A stretch of 6,616 nucleotides of DNA. Origin: an uncultured bacterium. GTDB taxonomy: Bacteria; CALINM01. Shown here one piece after another: positions 1 to 5,951 of this stretch. The stretch lies in the NCBI GenBank assembly GCA_938045315.1, contig CALINM010000240.1, positions 1 through 6,616 on the forward strand, written 5' to 3'. Made by a program: the position numbers and the translations under genes. Each line of letters opens with the position of its first letter. Positions within the stretch are counted from its first letter, which is position 1. A model generated the notes under the pieces. The model was not told the origin of the DNA and did no database searches. It saw only the letters and a list, made by a program, of their open reading frames with translations.

Positions 1-106
1 TCCGGAAAATTCATCGAGGATTAGGTTTTGTATAACTGCTGAACATAGTTTCGAGGATATTGATTGGGTAATAGATGTTTTAAAAAAAATTTGGCTAATA
101 TTTTAA
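1..106 (+). CDS. bioF: 8-amino-7-oxononanoate synthase (BioF), C-terminal end only
   Basis: This is the last 34 codons of a gene that enters from the left; codons run in frame from base 2 to the TAA at 104-106. BioF is a PLP enzyme that condenses pimeloyl-ACP (or pimeloyl-CoA) with alanine to make 8-amino-7-oxononanoate (KAPA), the substrate line feeding BioA. The visible tail reads SSRIRFCITAEHSFEDID, which matches the conserved C-terminal pattern of BioF and related alpha-oxoamine synthases (R-x-R-x-x-x-T-A-x-H-x-x-E-D-I). Its position directly before bioA and bioD supports BioF over 2-amino-3-ketobutyrate CoA ligase, which shares the motif. The catalytic lysine and the start lie outside the window. 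The stop is 36 bases before bioA, consistent with one operon. Confidence 0.85.
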   Translation, partial: PENSSRIRFCITAEHSFEDIDWVIDVLKKIWLIF

Positions 107-119
107 AATAAAAAAAAAC

Positions 120-140
120 AAACTTCCGAAAGCGAGGTTT
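120..140 (+). promoter_or_regulatory. RNA hairpin covering the bioA Shine-Dalgarno
   Basis: AAACTTC at 120-126 pairs with GAGGTTT at 134-140 over 7 bp, including one T-G wobble. An inner C127-G132 pair closes a GAAA (GNRA-type) tetraloop, with C133 bulged. The 3' arm contains GAGG (134-137), the only credible Shine-Dalgarno for the bioA ATG at 143, with 5 bases between. The bioF stop is 13 bases before the stem, so a ribosome finishing bioF would reach and open it. This suggests translational coupling of bioA to bioF. The pairing is seen in the sequence; the function is inferred. Confidence 0.4.
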
Positions 141-142
141 CT

Positions 143-1483
143 ATGAGTTTACAGGACAAGGATAAAAAATATGTCTGGCATCCCTTTACACAAATGAAAG
201 ATTGGATACAGGAAGAACAATTAATAATTGAAAAGGGAGAGGGTAATTATTTAATTGATACAGAAGGAAATAAGTATTTTGATGGGGTATCTTCTTTATG
301 GGTTAATGTTCATGGACATTGTAACAAAAGATTGAATAGTGCATTAATAGAACAAACAAAGAAAATAGCTCACTCAACTTTATTGGGACTTTCAAACACT
401 AAGGCTATCAAACTTGCTGAGAAACTCGTAGAAATTGTTCCCCGGGGACTAACTAAAGTTTTTTATTCTGATAATGGCTCAACAGCTATTGAAGTGGCAA
501 TAAAAATGGCTTTTCAATATTTTCAACATAGGAATAAAAAAGAAAAAACAAAGTTCGCATATTTAACCCATTCATATCATGGAGATACAATTGGTGCAGT
601 GAGTGTTGGTGGGATTGAATTGTTCCATAGTATTTTCAAGCCTCTGTTATTTGATGCAATAAAGCTACCTTCCTTCTATTGTTATAGATGTGAGTTCCAT
701 CTGGAAAAAAATGTCTGTGATAGAGAATGTATAAAAAAGTCAAAAGAAATATTAGAAAAAAATAAGGATTTTATAGCAGCCCTTGTTATGGAACCCATAG
801 TACAAGGTGCTGGTGGAATGATAGTTCATCCTGAAGGAGTGTTAAAAGAACTGGCAGAATGCTGCAAAAAGCTTGGTATTTTGTTAATCCTTGATGAGGT
901 AGCGACGGGATTTGGGAGAACCGGCAAGATGTTTGCCTGTGAATATGAAAAAGTGAAACCTGATTTTTTGTGCCTTGCCAAAGGTATTACAGGTGGTTAT
1001 CTGCCCCTGGCAGCTACTATCACAACGGATGAGATATTTAGTGCCTTTTTAGGCGATTATGATGAGTTTAAGACGTTCTTCCATGGTCATACTTATACGG
1101 GCAATCCCCTTGCTTGTGCTGTTGCTTTGGAAAACTTAAAATTATTTGAGGAAGAAAAAATTTTGGAAAAGATGGAAGAAAAAATCCCCTTATTCAATAG
1201 GTGTCTAAAAATTTTTGAAGATCATAAAAATGTGGGTGAGGTAAGACAAAAGGGTTTTATGGTTGGCATTGAAATTGTAAAGGATAAAAATACGAAGGAG
1301 ATATTTCCCCTCAAAGAAAAGATCTGTATAAAGATTTCTCAAAATGCGAGGAAATATGGACTTATTACAAGACCCCTGGGTAATGTATTGGTATTGATGC
1401 CACCCCTATCATCTTCAAAGGATGAACTTTCCTTTATAACTGAAGCTTTATATAAAAGTTTGATAGATATACTTGGGGAGTAA
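143..1483 (+). CDS. bioA: Adenosylmethionine-8-amino-7-oxononanoate aminotransferase (BioA)
   Basis: BioA is a cytoplasmic PLP-dependent class III aminotransferase that converts KAPA to 7,8-diaminononanoate (DAPA), classically with S-adenosylmethionine as amino donor. The 446-residue length is normal for the family. The N-terminal WHPFTQM (12-18) is a BioA signature. Other visible elements are SSLW (50-53) at the substrate pocket, GST (112-114) for PLP phosphate binding, SYHGDT (144-149), DEVATGFGRTG (251-261) with Asp251 expected to contact the PLP pyridine nitrogen, AKG with Lys280 as the expected Schiff-base lysine, TYTGNP (317-322) and RPLGN (410-414) with the KAPA-carboxylate arginine. 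A four-cysteine insert, C180-x2-C183-x8-C192-x3-C196, is absent from the E. coli enzyme as I recall it, but similar CYRC-type inserts occur in other bacterial BioA proteins. The ATG at 143 follows GAGG by 5 bases. The amino donor (SAM or lysine) cannot be decided from sequence alone. Confidence 0.95.
   Translation: MSLQDKDKKYVWHPFTQMKDWIQEEQLIIEKGEGNYLIDTEGNKYFDGVSSLWVNVHGHCNKRLNSALIEQTKKIAHSTLLGLSNTKAIKLAEKLVEIVPRGLTKVFYSDNGSTAIEVAIKMAFQYFQHRNKKEKTKFAYLTHSYHGDTIGAVSVGGIELFHSIFKPLLFDAIKLPSFYCYRCEFHLEKNVCDRECIKKSKEILEKNKDFIAALVMEPIVQGAGGMIVHPEGVLKELAECCKKLGILLILDEVATGFGRTGKMFACEYEKVKPDFLCLAKGITGGYLPLAATITTDEIFSAFLGDYDEFKTFFHGHTYTGNPLACAVALENLKLFEEEKILEKMEEKIPLFNRCLKIFEDHKNVGEVRQKGFMVGIEIVKDKNTKEIFPLKEKICIKISQNARKYGLITRPLGNVLVLMPPLSSSKDELSFITEALYKSLIDILGE
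1475..1480 (+). promoter_or_regulatory. Ribosome binding site that fixes the bioD start
   Basis: GGGGAG lies inside the last two codons of bioA and sits 10 bases before the ATG at 1491. It selects 1491 over the in-frame TTG at 1473, which has no Shine-Dalgarno and would prepend six residues (MGSNFF) ahead of the canonical BioD N-terminus. The spacer is the bioA stop followed by a T7 run. Confidence 0.7.
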
Positions 1484-1490
1484 TTTTTTT

Positions 1491-2153
1491 ATGAAGTATT
1501 TTATAGCTGGGACTGATACAGGAGTTGGTAAAACTTATGTTACATTATCTTTGATAAAATTTTATATGTCTCAGGGATATGTTGTTAAGGCAATAAAACC
1601 GGTAGAGACTGGCTGTATAAAGAAAAATGGTAATCTATATCCTGAAGATGCTGGTAAATTTGCTGAATTAACTGGCCAAGATGTAGATGAGGTTTGTCCA
1701 TATAAGTTTGAGATACCTGTTGCTCCATATGTGGCTTCTCAACTTGAAAATGTTCATATAGATATTGATAAGATAAAAAATCATGTATTCACTGTTTATA
1801 ACAAACTAATAAAAGAGTATCCAGAAGAAAAGACCATTCTCTTTATAGAAGGTGCAGGTGGTTTAATGGTTCCTGTTACAAAGAAAATTATGATGATTGA
1901 TTTCCCGCTAATTTTAGAAACCCCAGTTATACTCGTTGCCAGATTAAGCCTTGGCACTATTAATCATACTTTACTCAGCTTAGAAGCACTTGAAAAAAGA
2001 AATATTAATGTTAGAGGTGTAATTCTTAATAATGTACAGGGTCTTAAAACAGTTGCTGAATTAACTAATGAACAATTTTTAAAAAAATATTTAAAATTGC
2101 CAATTCTATCTGTTCTAGAAAAAAACGATGAATTTAAAAGAACAATACTTTAG
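1491..2153 (+). CDS. bioD: ATP-dependent dethiobiotin synthetase (BioD)
   Basis: BioD closes the ureido ring of biotin: DAPA + CO2 + ATP gives dethiobiotin, the penultimate step of the pathway, in the cytoplasm. From the ATG at 1491 the protein is 220 residues, normal for the family. The N-terminus MKYFIAGTDTGVGKT has the P-loop at 7-15 with Lys14 and Thr15. KPVETG (36-41) is the family's DAPA and metal-site motif, APY (78-80) stands where many homologues have SPH, EGAGGLMVP (120-128) is the second strongly conserved block, and LGTINHTLLS (154-163) and LNN (179-181) follow in the usual order. All catalytic elements appear intact. The gene begins 7 bases after the bioA stop with its Shine-Dalgarno inside bioA, so the two are almost certainly co-transcribed. 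Confidence 0.95.
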   Translation: MKYFIAGTDTGVGKTYVTLSLIKFYMSQGYVVKAIKPVETGCIKKNGNLYPEDAGKFAELTGQDVDEVCPYKFEIPVAPYVASQLENVHIDIDKIKNHVFTVYNKLIKEYPEEKTILFIEGAGGLMVPVTKKIMMIDFPLILETPVILVARLSLGTINHTLLSLEALEKRNINVRGVILNNVQGLKTVAELTNEQFLKKYLKLPILSVLEKNDEFKRTIL

Positions 2154-2190
2154 TTAAAAGATTATCAAAAGTTATTGTATAATATTAATT
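2154..2190 (+). promoter_or_regulatory. Putative promoter for the tonB-like gene, possibly leaderless
   Basis: The 37-base gap after bioD holds a perfect -10 hexamer TATAAT at 2178-2183. A weak -35 candidate, TTAAAA, lies at 2154-2159 with an 18-base spacer. Transcription starting about 7 bases after the -10 would begin at the GTG start codon (2191). No Shine-Dalgarno-like purine run precedes that GTG. In an AT-rich genome a TATAAT can occur by chance; its spacing is what makes it notable. Confidence 0.4.
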
Positions 2191-3111
2191 GTGAAAAAAG
2201 ATAAAATACTTTACTGGACTTTTTTGGTATCCTTTTTAATGCATATTTTTTTATTTGGAATCATTGAGTTTTATTATAGAGTTTTGTTAAAAAGCAATTG
2301 GGTGAAAAAACAACATGAGAAAGAAAGGATATTTGAAGTTTTACCATACATACCAAAGAATCTTTCTGAAGTTTTACCTCCAAAAAGAGATGTCAGGTTT
2401 TTAGGACCCAAAGATTTAGGGGTAAAAAAAGAAAATAATGTTGCAAAAGATAGGAATACGTATGGCGATTTTCCACAACAAATTCCAGCACTACCGCAAA
2501 AACAATTAGAAGTTAAACAAAAAGATTCTGTATCAGCAAAAGATATGGAACAAGAGGCCAAGCCAATAAACATTCCAGAAAAAAAGCACGATGATAGTTT
2601 TAAGATCCCCATACAGGATAGCAAAGAGAATAAAATCGATAGGGTGGAAAATAGACAAGAAGTAGATTCCAGAACTAAGGAAGTCCCAGCTATAAATAAA
2701 CTAATACCTAAATCACACGATATATTAGCAAAATTGCCAAAAGAAGAAAGTATAAATCTTAATAGTGGTAGTGTAAAAAGTGGCAAGGAGCTCATAGTTA
2801 ATACTAAAGAGTTTAAATACTGGTCTTATCTTCAGAAGATGAAACAAAAAATAGAGATGGTCTGGGAATATCCTGAATATGCGAAACAAAGGGGTATTGG
2901 CGGACAATTAAAAATTAATTTTAGTATAGATAAAGATGGTAAGATCGAAAAGATGATGTTAGTGGACTCTTCGGGGTTAAAAGTTTTGGACGATGCTGCA
3001 ATGAAAGCTTTAAAAGATGCAAGCCCTTTCCCCCCATTCCCAGATACATGGGACATATCGCGTCTTAATATTGAAGGAACTTTTATTTATCACATCACTG
3101 TGATAAAATAA
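2191..3111 (+). CDS. tonB: TonB-family energy transducer
   Basis: TonB proteins are anchored in the inner membrane and, with ExbB-ExbD, pass proton-motive energy across the periplasm to TonB-dependent outer-membrane receptors for substrates such as siderophores, cobalamin and some vitamins. This 306-residue protein shows the three-part layout. A short basic N-terminus leads into a membrane helix (about 6-29) that contains the S14-x3-H18 pattern used for ExbB/ExbD coupling in E. coli TonB. A long polar Lys/Pro/Glu-rich spacer runs from about 34 to 205. The C-terminal TonB domain (about 210-306) contains EYPEYAKQRGIGGQLKINFS and SSGLKVLDDAAMKAL. The GTG at 2191 is chosen because no alternative start lies between it and the in-frame stop at 2155-2157, and the next Met (17) falls inside the helix. 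No Shine-Dalgarno is visible. Neither exbB nor exbD is in the window. TolA is a less likely alternative given the SxxxH motif and the C-terminal match. Confidence 0.85.
   Translation: MKKDKILYWTFLVSFLMHIFLFGIIEFYYRVLLKSNWVKKQHEKERIFEVLPYIPKNLSEVLPPKRDVRFLGPKDLGVKKENNVAKDRNTYGDFPQQIPALPQKQLEVKQKDSVSAKDMEQEAKPINIPEKKHDDSFKIPIQDSKENKIDRVENRQEVDSRTKEVPAINKLIPKSHDILAKLPKEESINLNSGSVKSGKELIVNTKEFKYWSYLQKMKQKIEMVWEYPEYAKQRGIGGQLKINFSIDKDGKIEKMMLVDSSGLKVLDDAAMKALKDASPFPPFPDTWDISRLNIEGTFIYHITVIK
3086..3107 (+). repeat. Perfect 9-bp inverted repeat at the end of the tonB gene
   Basis: TTTATCACA (3086-3094) and TGTGATAAA (3099-3107) are exact reverse complements around a 4-base TCAC loop. The repeat lies in the last codons of the tonB gene, 2 bases before its stop. 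There is no T-run after it, so it is not a classical intrinsic terminator. It could be a 3'-end mRNA-stabilising or processing hairpin, or a dyad protein-binding site. Confidence 0.5.
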
Positions 3112-3125
3112 CAAGCTTACTAAAA

Positions 3126-3131
3126 AAGGAG
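3126..3131 (+). promoter_or_regulatory. Strong ribosome binding site of murI
   Basis: AAGGAG lies 5 bases before the ATG at 3137. It is the best Shine-Dalgarno in the window and firmly fixes the murI start. By contrast, the next two genes begin at stop-start overlaps with poor Shine-Dalgarno sequences. Confidence 0.8.
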
Positions 3132-3136
3132 AAAAA

Positions 3137-3934
3137 ATGGAAAATCCTATTGGTATTTTCGATTCTGGTGTAGGTGGACTTACAGTTCTAAAGGCGATAA
3201 AAAAATTATTACCCATGGAACAGCTTATATATTTAGGTGATACAGCAAGAGTTCCATATGGCAATAAATCAAAGGAAACAATTGTTAGATACTCTATAGA
3301 AAATACAAATTTTTTAATGCAATTTAATATAAAAATGCTTGTTATTGCCTGTAATACTTCTACTGCTATGGGAATTGAAATTTTAAGGAACATGTTTCAA
3401 ATACCAATAATAGGTGTTATTGAGCCTGGTGCTAAAAGAGCAGTGGAAGTAACTAAGAATAAAAGAATTGGAGTCATAGGAACTGTTGCCACAATAAAAA
3501 GTAAAGCTTATCAGAATATTATCAAAAGTTATGAGAGAAAAGCGGTAATTTTTGCCAAGCCCTGTCCACTTTTTGTACCACTTGTTGAAGAAGGTCTTGT
3601 TAAGGGACCTGTAGCTGAAGCTGTTGTAAAAATGTATTTAGAGGGTTTTAAACTAAAAAATATAGACACACTTGTTTTAGGATGTACCCATTATCCACTC
3701 TTAAAAAATACTATTCAAAAATTTTTTGATAGAAAAATTCAAATAGTTGATTCTGCTGAAGAAACTGCTAAGATTGTAAAAGGAGTACTTGAAGAAAAGA
3801 AATTGGCAAATGTTCTGAAAAACGAAAATGATATGTTTTTTGTTACTGATGCAGCAGAAAGGTTTTTGAAAGTAGGAAAGGAAATCATGAAAGGGGCTTT
3901 GAAGGAAGTAAGAATTGCACAGGTTGGAAAATGA
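3137..3934 (+). CDS. murI: Glutamate racemase
   Basis: MurI interconverts L- and D-glutamate without cofactor, supplying D-glutamate for the peptidoglycan stem peptide in the cytoplasm. The 265-residue length is typical. Family blocks are all present: GIFDSGVGGLTVL (6-18) with Asp9 and Ser10, YLGDTARVPYGNKS (32-45), ACNTSTA (71-77) with catalytic Cys72, and LGCTHYPLL (181-189) with the second catalytic Cys183 and His185. This two-cysteine arrangement is the hallmark of the aspartate/glutamate racemase family, and the sequence around each cysteine is that of glutamate rather than aspartate racemase. The gene follows the tonB-like gene by 25 bases and overlaps the next gene by 4 bases (ATGA, 3931-3934). 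No UDP-MurNAc-Ala-binding N-terminal extension, as in E. coli MurI, is present. Confidence 0.95.
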   Translation: MENPIGIFDSGVGGLTVLKAIKKLLPMEQLIYLGDTARVPYGNKSKETIVRYSIENTNFLMQFNIKMLVIACNTSTAMGIEILRNMFQIPIIGVIEPGAKRAVEVTKNKRIGVIGTVATIKSKAYQNIIKSYERKAVIFAKPCPLFVPLVEEGLVKGPVAEAVVKMYLEGFKLKNIDTLVLGCTHYPLLKNTIQKFFDRKIQIVDSAEETAKIVKGVLEEKKLANVLKNENDMFFVTDAAERFLKVGKEIMKGALKEVRIAQVGK

Positions 3935-5253
3935 AAAATAAAAAAAAATACTTAAAGGATAAACAAAAAATAAATTTAGATATTCCTCATATTGGTAGTA
4001 TTGAAAACTTATCGTATAGTTCTTATGGTGTTTTAAAAAATAATGGGAAAGTAATATTTATTCCCTATACCGTTACTGGAGATGTTATTAGCTATAAGTT
4101 ATTGAAAGATAAAAAAACATTTAGCGAAGGTAGATTAATTGAAATTTTGAATTCTTCGCCCTATAGAAGAAAGCCACTCTGTCCATATTTTGGTATGTGT
4201 GGTGGTTGTCAATGGCAACATGTAAAATATGAATACCAGTTATTATCCAAGAAAAAAATTACTGCAGATCTTTTGGAAAGAATAGGAAAAATAGGTGCCC
4301 CCCCTGTACAAGAGATTAACGCTGCAGAATCTGAATGGAATTATAGAAACAGGGTACGTTTTCAAATAGGGGTTGCAAAAAATAATGTTAATTTTGGTTT
4401 TACGGTTTATAACACCAATGAAGTAGTAGATATAGAGACTTGTTATATTGTAAAAAAGCCAATTGCTGAGCTTTTAAAGAAAATTAGAATGTTAAAAGAA
4501 GAATTAGTAGGCTTATTTGATTTTGAAGTTTATTATTCAGAATTGGAGGATAATTACATTTTTTATGGCATTACGAGAAATCTTACTGCCTTAAATAATA
4601 TAAGAAGAATTCCAGATCTTTTTAAAGGTGGAATATTTTTTGATAAAAAATCAAAGAGAAGTCTAAATATAAAGTCACCCTTTTTGAATTATTCACTTAA
4701 AACGATTAACTCTAACTATAGTCTAAAAATTATGGCAGGGGGATTTTTACAGGCAAATCAGCTTGTAAATACAAAAATATTAAATACACTCATTGAAGAG
4801 TTTAGTAACTGCAAAGATTTAAAGTTATTAGAGCTTTATGCTGGATGTGGCAATTTTACAATTCCTCTAAGCAAATTATTTAAACATGTTGTTGCTGTTG
4901 AAGGGTCACATATATCTATACAGGCTCTTGAAGAAAATTTGTATAGAAACAATATTATAAATGTAGTAGCTATTAAAAACGATGTGAAAGAAGAAGTAAT
5001 AAAGAACTTTAACTTGAAAAAAACTTATGATGTAGTTTTCATTGATCCACCGAGAGTTGGTGCTAAAGAGATAGTAACTTACTTACCCCATTTAGGAGTT
5101 AACACAGTAGTTTATCTTTCCTGTAATCCATCTACATTGGCAAGGGATTTACAAATACTTATAAATAGCGGTTTTGCACTTGAAAAGGTTATACCCTTTG
5201 ATATGTTTCCCCAAACGTTTCACATTGAGGTTTTAGCTATTTTAAGAAGATGA
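3931..5253 (+). CDS. rlmD: 23S rRNA (uracil-5-)-methyltransferase, RlmD/RlmCD (RumA) family with Fe-S cluster
   Basis: The enzyme transfers a methyl group from SAM to C5 of a uridine in 23S rRNA: U1939 for RlmD, U747 for RlmC, or both for RlmCD; the target here is inferred only to family level. After a lysine-rich start (1-13), a TRAM-like RNA-binding domain spans about 18-75. Three cysteines, C84-x5-C90-x2-C93 (CPYFGMCGGC), with C171 as the fourth, form the expected 4Fe-4S site. The catalytic part has GGFLQANQ (270-277), the SAM loop ELYAGCGNFT (301-310), DPPR (372-375), SCNPSTLARDL (397-407) with nucleophile Cys398, and DMFPQTFHIE (424-433) with the proton-abstracting Glu433. All catalytic residues are intact and 440 residues is the usual size. 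A tRNA m5U54 role (TrmA-like) cannot be excluded. The ATG overlaps the murI stop, and an A9 run (3940-3948) lies at codons 4-6. Confidence 0.9.
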   Translation: MKNKKKYLKDKQKINLDIPHIGSIENLSYSSYGVLKNNGKVIFIPYTVTGDVISYKLLKDKKTFSEGRLIEILNSSPYRRKPLCPYFGMCGGCQWQHVKYEYQLLSKKKITADLLERIGKIGAPPVQEINAAESEWNYRNRVRFQIGVAKNNVNFGFTVYNTNEVVDIETCYIVKKPIAELLKKIRMLKEELVGLFDFEVYYSELEDNYIFYGITRNLTALNNIRRIPDLFKGGIFFDKKSKRSLNIKSPFLNYSLKTINSNYSLKIMAGGFLQANQLVNTKILNTLIEEFSNCKDLKLLELYAGCGNFTIPLSKLFKHVVAVEGSHISIQALEENLYRNNIINVVAIKNDVKEEVIKNFNLKKTYDVVFIDPPRVGAKEIVTYLPHLGVNTVVYLSCNPSTLARDLQILINSGFALEKVIPFDMFPQTFHIEVLAILRR

Positions 5254-5951
5254 AGAAAAAGATACTTTTAGTAGAAGATGATAAAAAAATTTCAAGTTTA
5301 ATTAAGGCATATTTGGAGAGTTCTGATTTTCAAGTCCATACTACATACAGTATAAACCAGACAATGGAAATTATAGAAAAAGATAAATTTGACCTTGTTA
5401 TTCTTGATCTAATGCTTCCTGATGGTATGGGTGAAACTTTAGTTGAAGATTTCTCTATGTTGAAGATACCTGTAATTATGGTAACTGCTAAAGCCTCTGA
5501 GGAAGAAAAATTAGCAGGCTTTTCCCTGGGTGCTGATGACTATATAACCAAACCTTTTAGTCCAAGGGAGTTAGTAGCGAGGGTTAAAGCGGTGTTAAAA
5601 AGATACAATTTTCAAGAGCAAGAAGAAGTTCTATCTTTTAATACTGGTAAATTACAAATCTTTTTAAAATCCTATCGAGTTTTGTTAGATAATAATGAAA
5701 TAACTTTAACACCTACGGAATTCAAAATTCTCCACTTTTTAGTAAGTCATAATGGGGGAGTTGTTACCAGAGAAGTAATAATAGATAAGGTATTTGGTTA
5801 TCAATTTGAAGGGTATGAGAGAACAGTAGATACCCATATTAAGAACTTAAGACATAAATTAAATGATGATCCTAAATCCCCTACATTTATCCAGACGGTT
5901 CATGGTTTGGGTTATCGCTTTTGTGGCATAAGGGATGAAAATAAAGATTAA
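5250..5951 (+). CDS. OmpR/PhoB-family response regulator
   Basis: This is a 233-residue two-component transcription regulator. The receiver domain (about 3-117) has the acidic pocket Glu9-Asp10-Asp11, phosphoacceptor Asp53 in LVILDLMLPDG, the switch Thr79 in VTA, and Lys101 in the KPF motif. The winged-helix DNA-binding domain (about 126-226) shows LTPTEFKIL (153-161), the recognition-helix region ERTVDTHIKNLRHKL (190-204) and the terminal wing TVHGLGYRF (216-224). All residues needed for phosphorylation are present. It starts on an ATGA overlap with the rlmD stop and its 3' end overlaps the next gene by 17 bases, the arrangement expected for a regulator followed by its own sensor kinase. The target genes and signal cannot be read from the sequence, so no specific symbol is given. 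Confidence 0.93.
   Translation: MKKKILLVEDDKKISSLIKAYLESSDFQVHTTYSINQTMEIIEKDKFDLVILDLMLPDGMGETLVEDFSMLKIPVIMVTAKASEEEKLAGFSLGADDYITKPFSPRELVARVKAVLKRYNFQEQEEVLSFNTGKLQIFLKSYRVLLDNNEITLTPTEFKILHFLVSHNGGVVTREVIIDKVFGYQFEGYERTVDTHIKNLRHKLNDDPKSPTFIQTVHGLGYRFCGIRDENKD

Noticed and set aside
1-142. BirA operator or biotin riboswitch-like control site
   Set aside because: No TTGTAAACC-type dyad is present. The true upstream control region of the biotin cluster lies before bioF, outside the window.
1473-1490. TTG at 1473 as the bioD start
   Set aside because: It would add six residues before the canonical MKYFIAGTDTGVGKT start, lacks a Shine-Dalgarno and would lie within the bioA end; the ATG at 1491 has GGGGAG at suitable spacing.
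2274-2795. Long minus-strand open frame of 173 codons inside the tonB-like gene
   Set aside because: It is the antisense shadow of a Lys/Glu-rich linker (hence Ser/Phe/Leu/Cys-rich), has no recognisable domain, and the plus-strand TonB architecture explains the region.
3094-3104. CRP/FNR operator at the palindrome
   Set aside because: The half-sites are in the opposite order to the CRP consensus, the spacing is 4 instead of 6, and the site lies inside the tonB coding end with no promoter elements recognised around it.
3086-3136. Intrinsic transcription terminator after the tonB gene
   Set aside because: The hairpin is good but no T-run follows; the next bases are A-rich and lead into the murI ribosome binding site.
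2725-3393. Three further minus-strand open frames (2725-2907, 2832-3056, 3010-3393)
   Set aside because: They lie antisense to the TonB C-terminal domain and the murI N-terminus, both strongly supported; no motif or ribosome binding site favours them.
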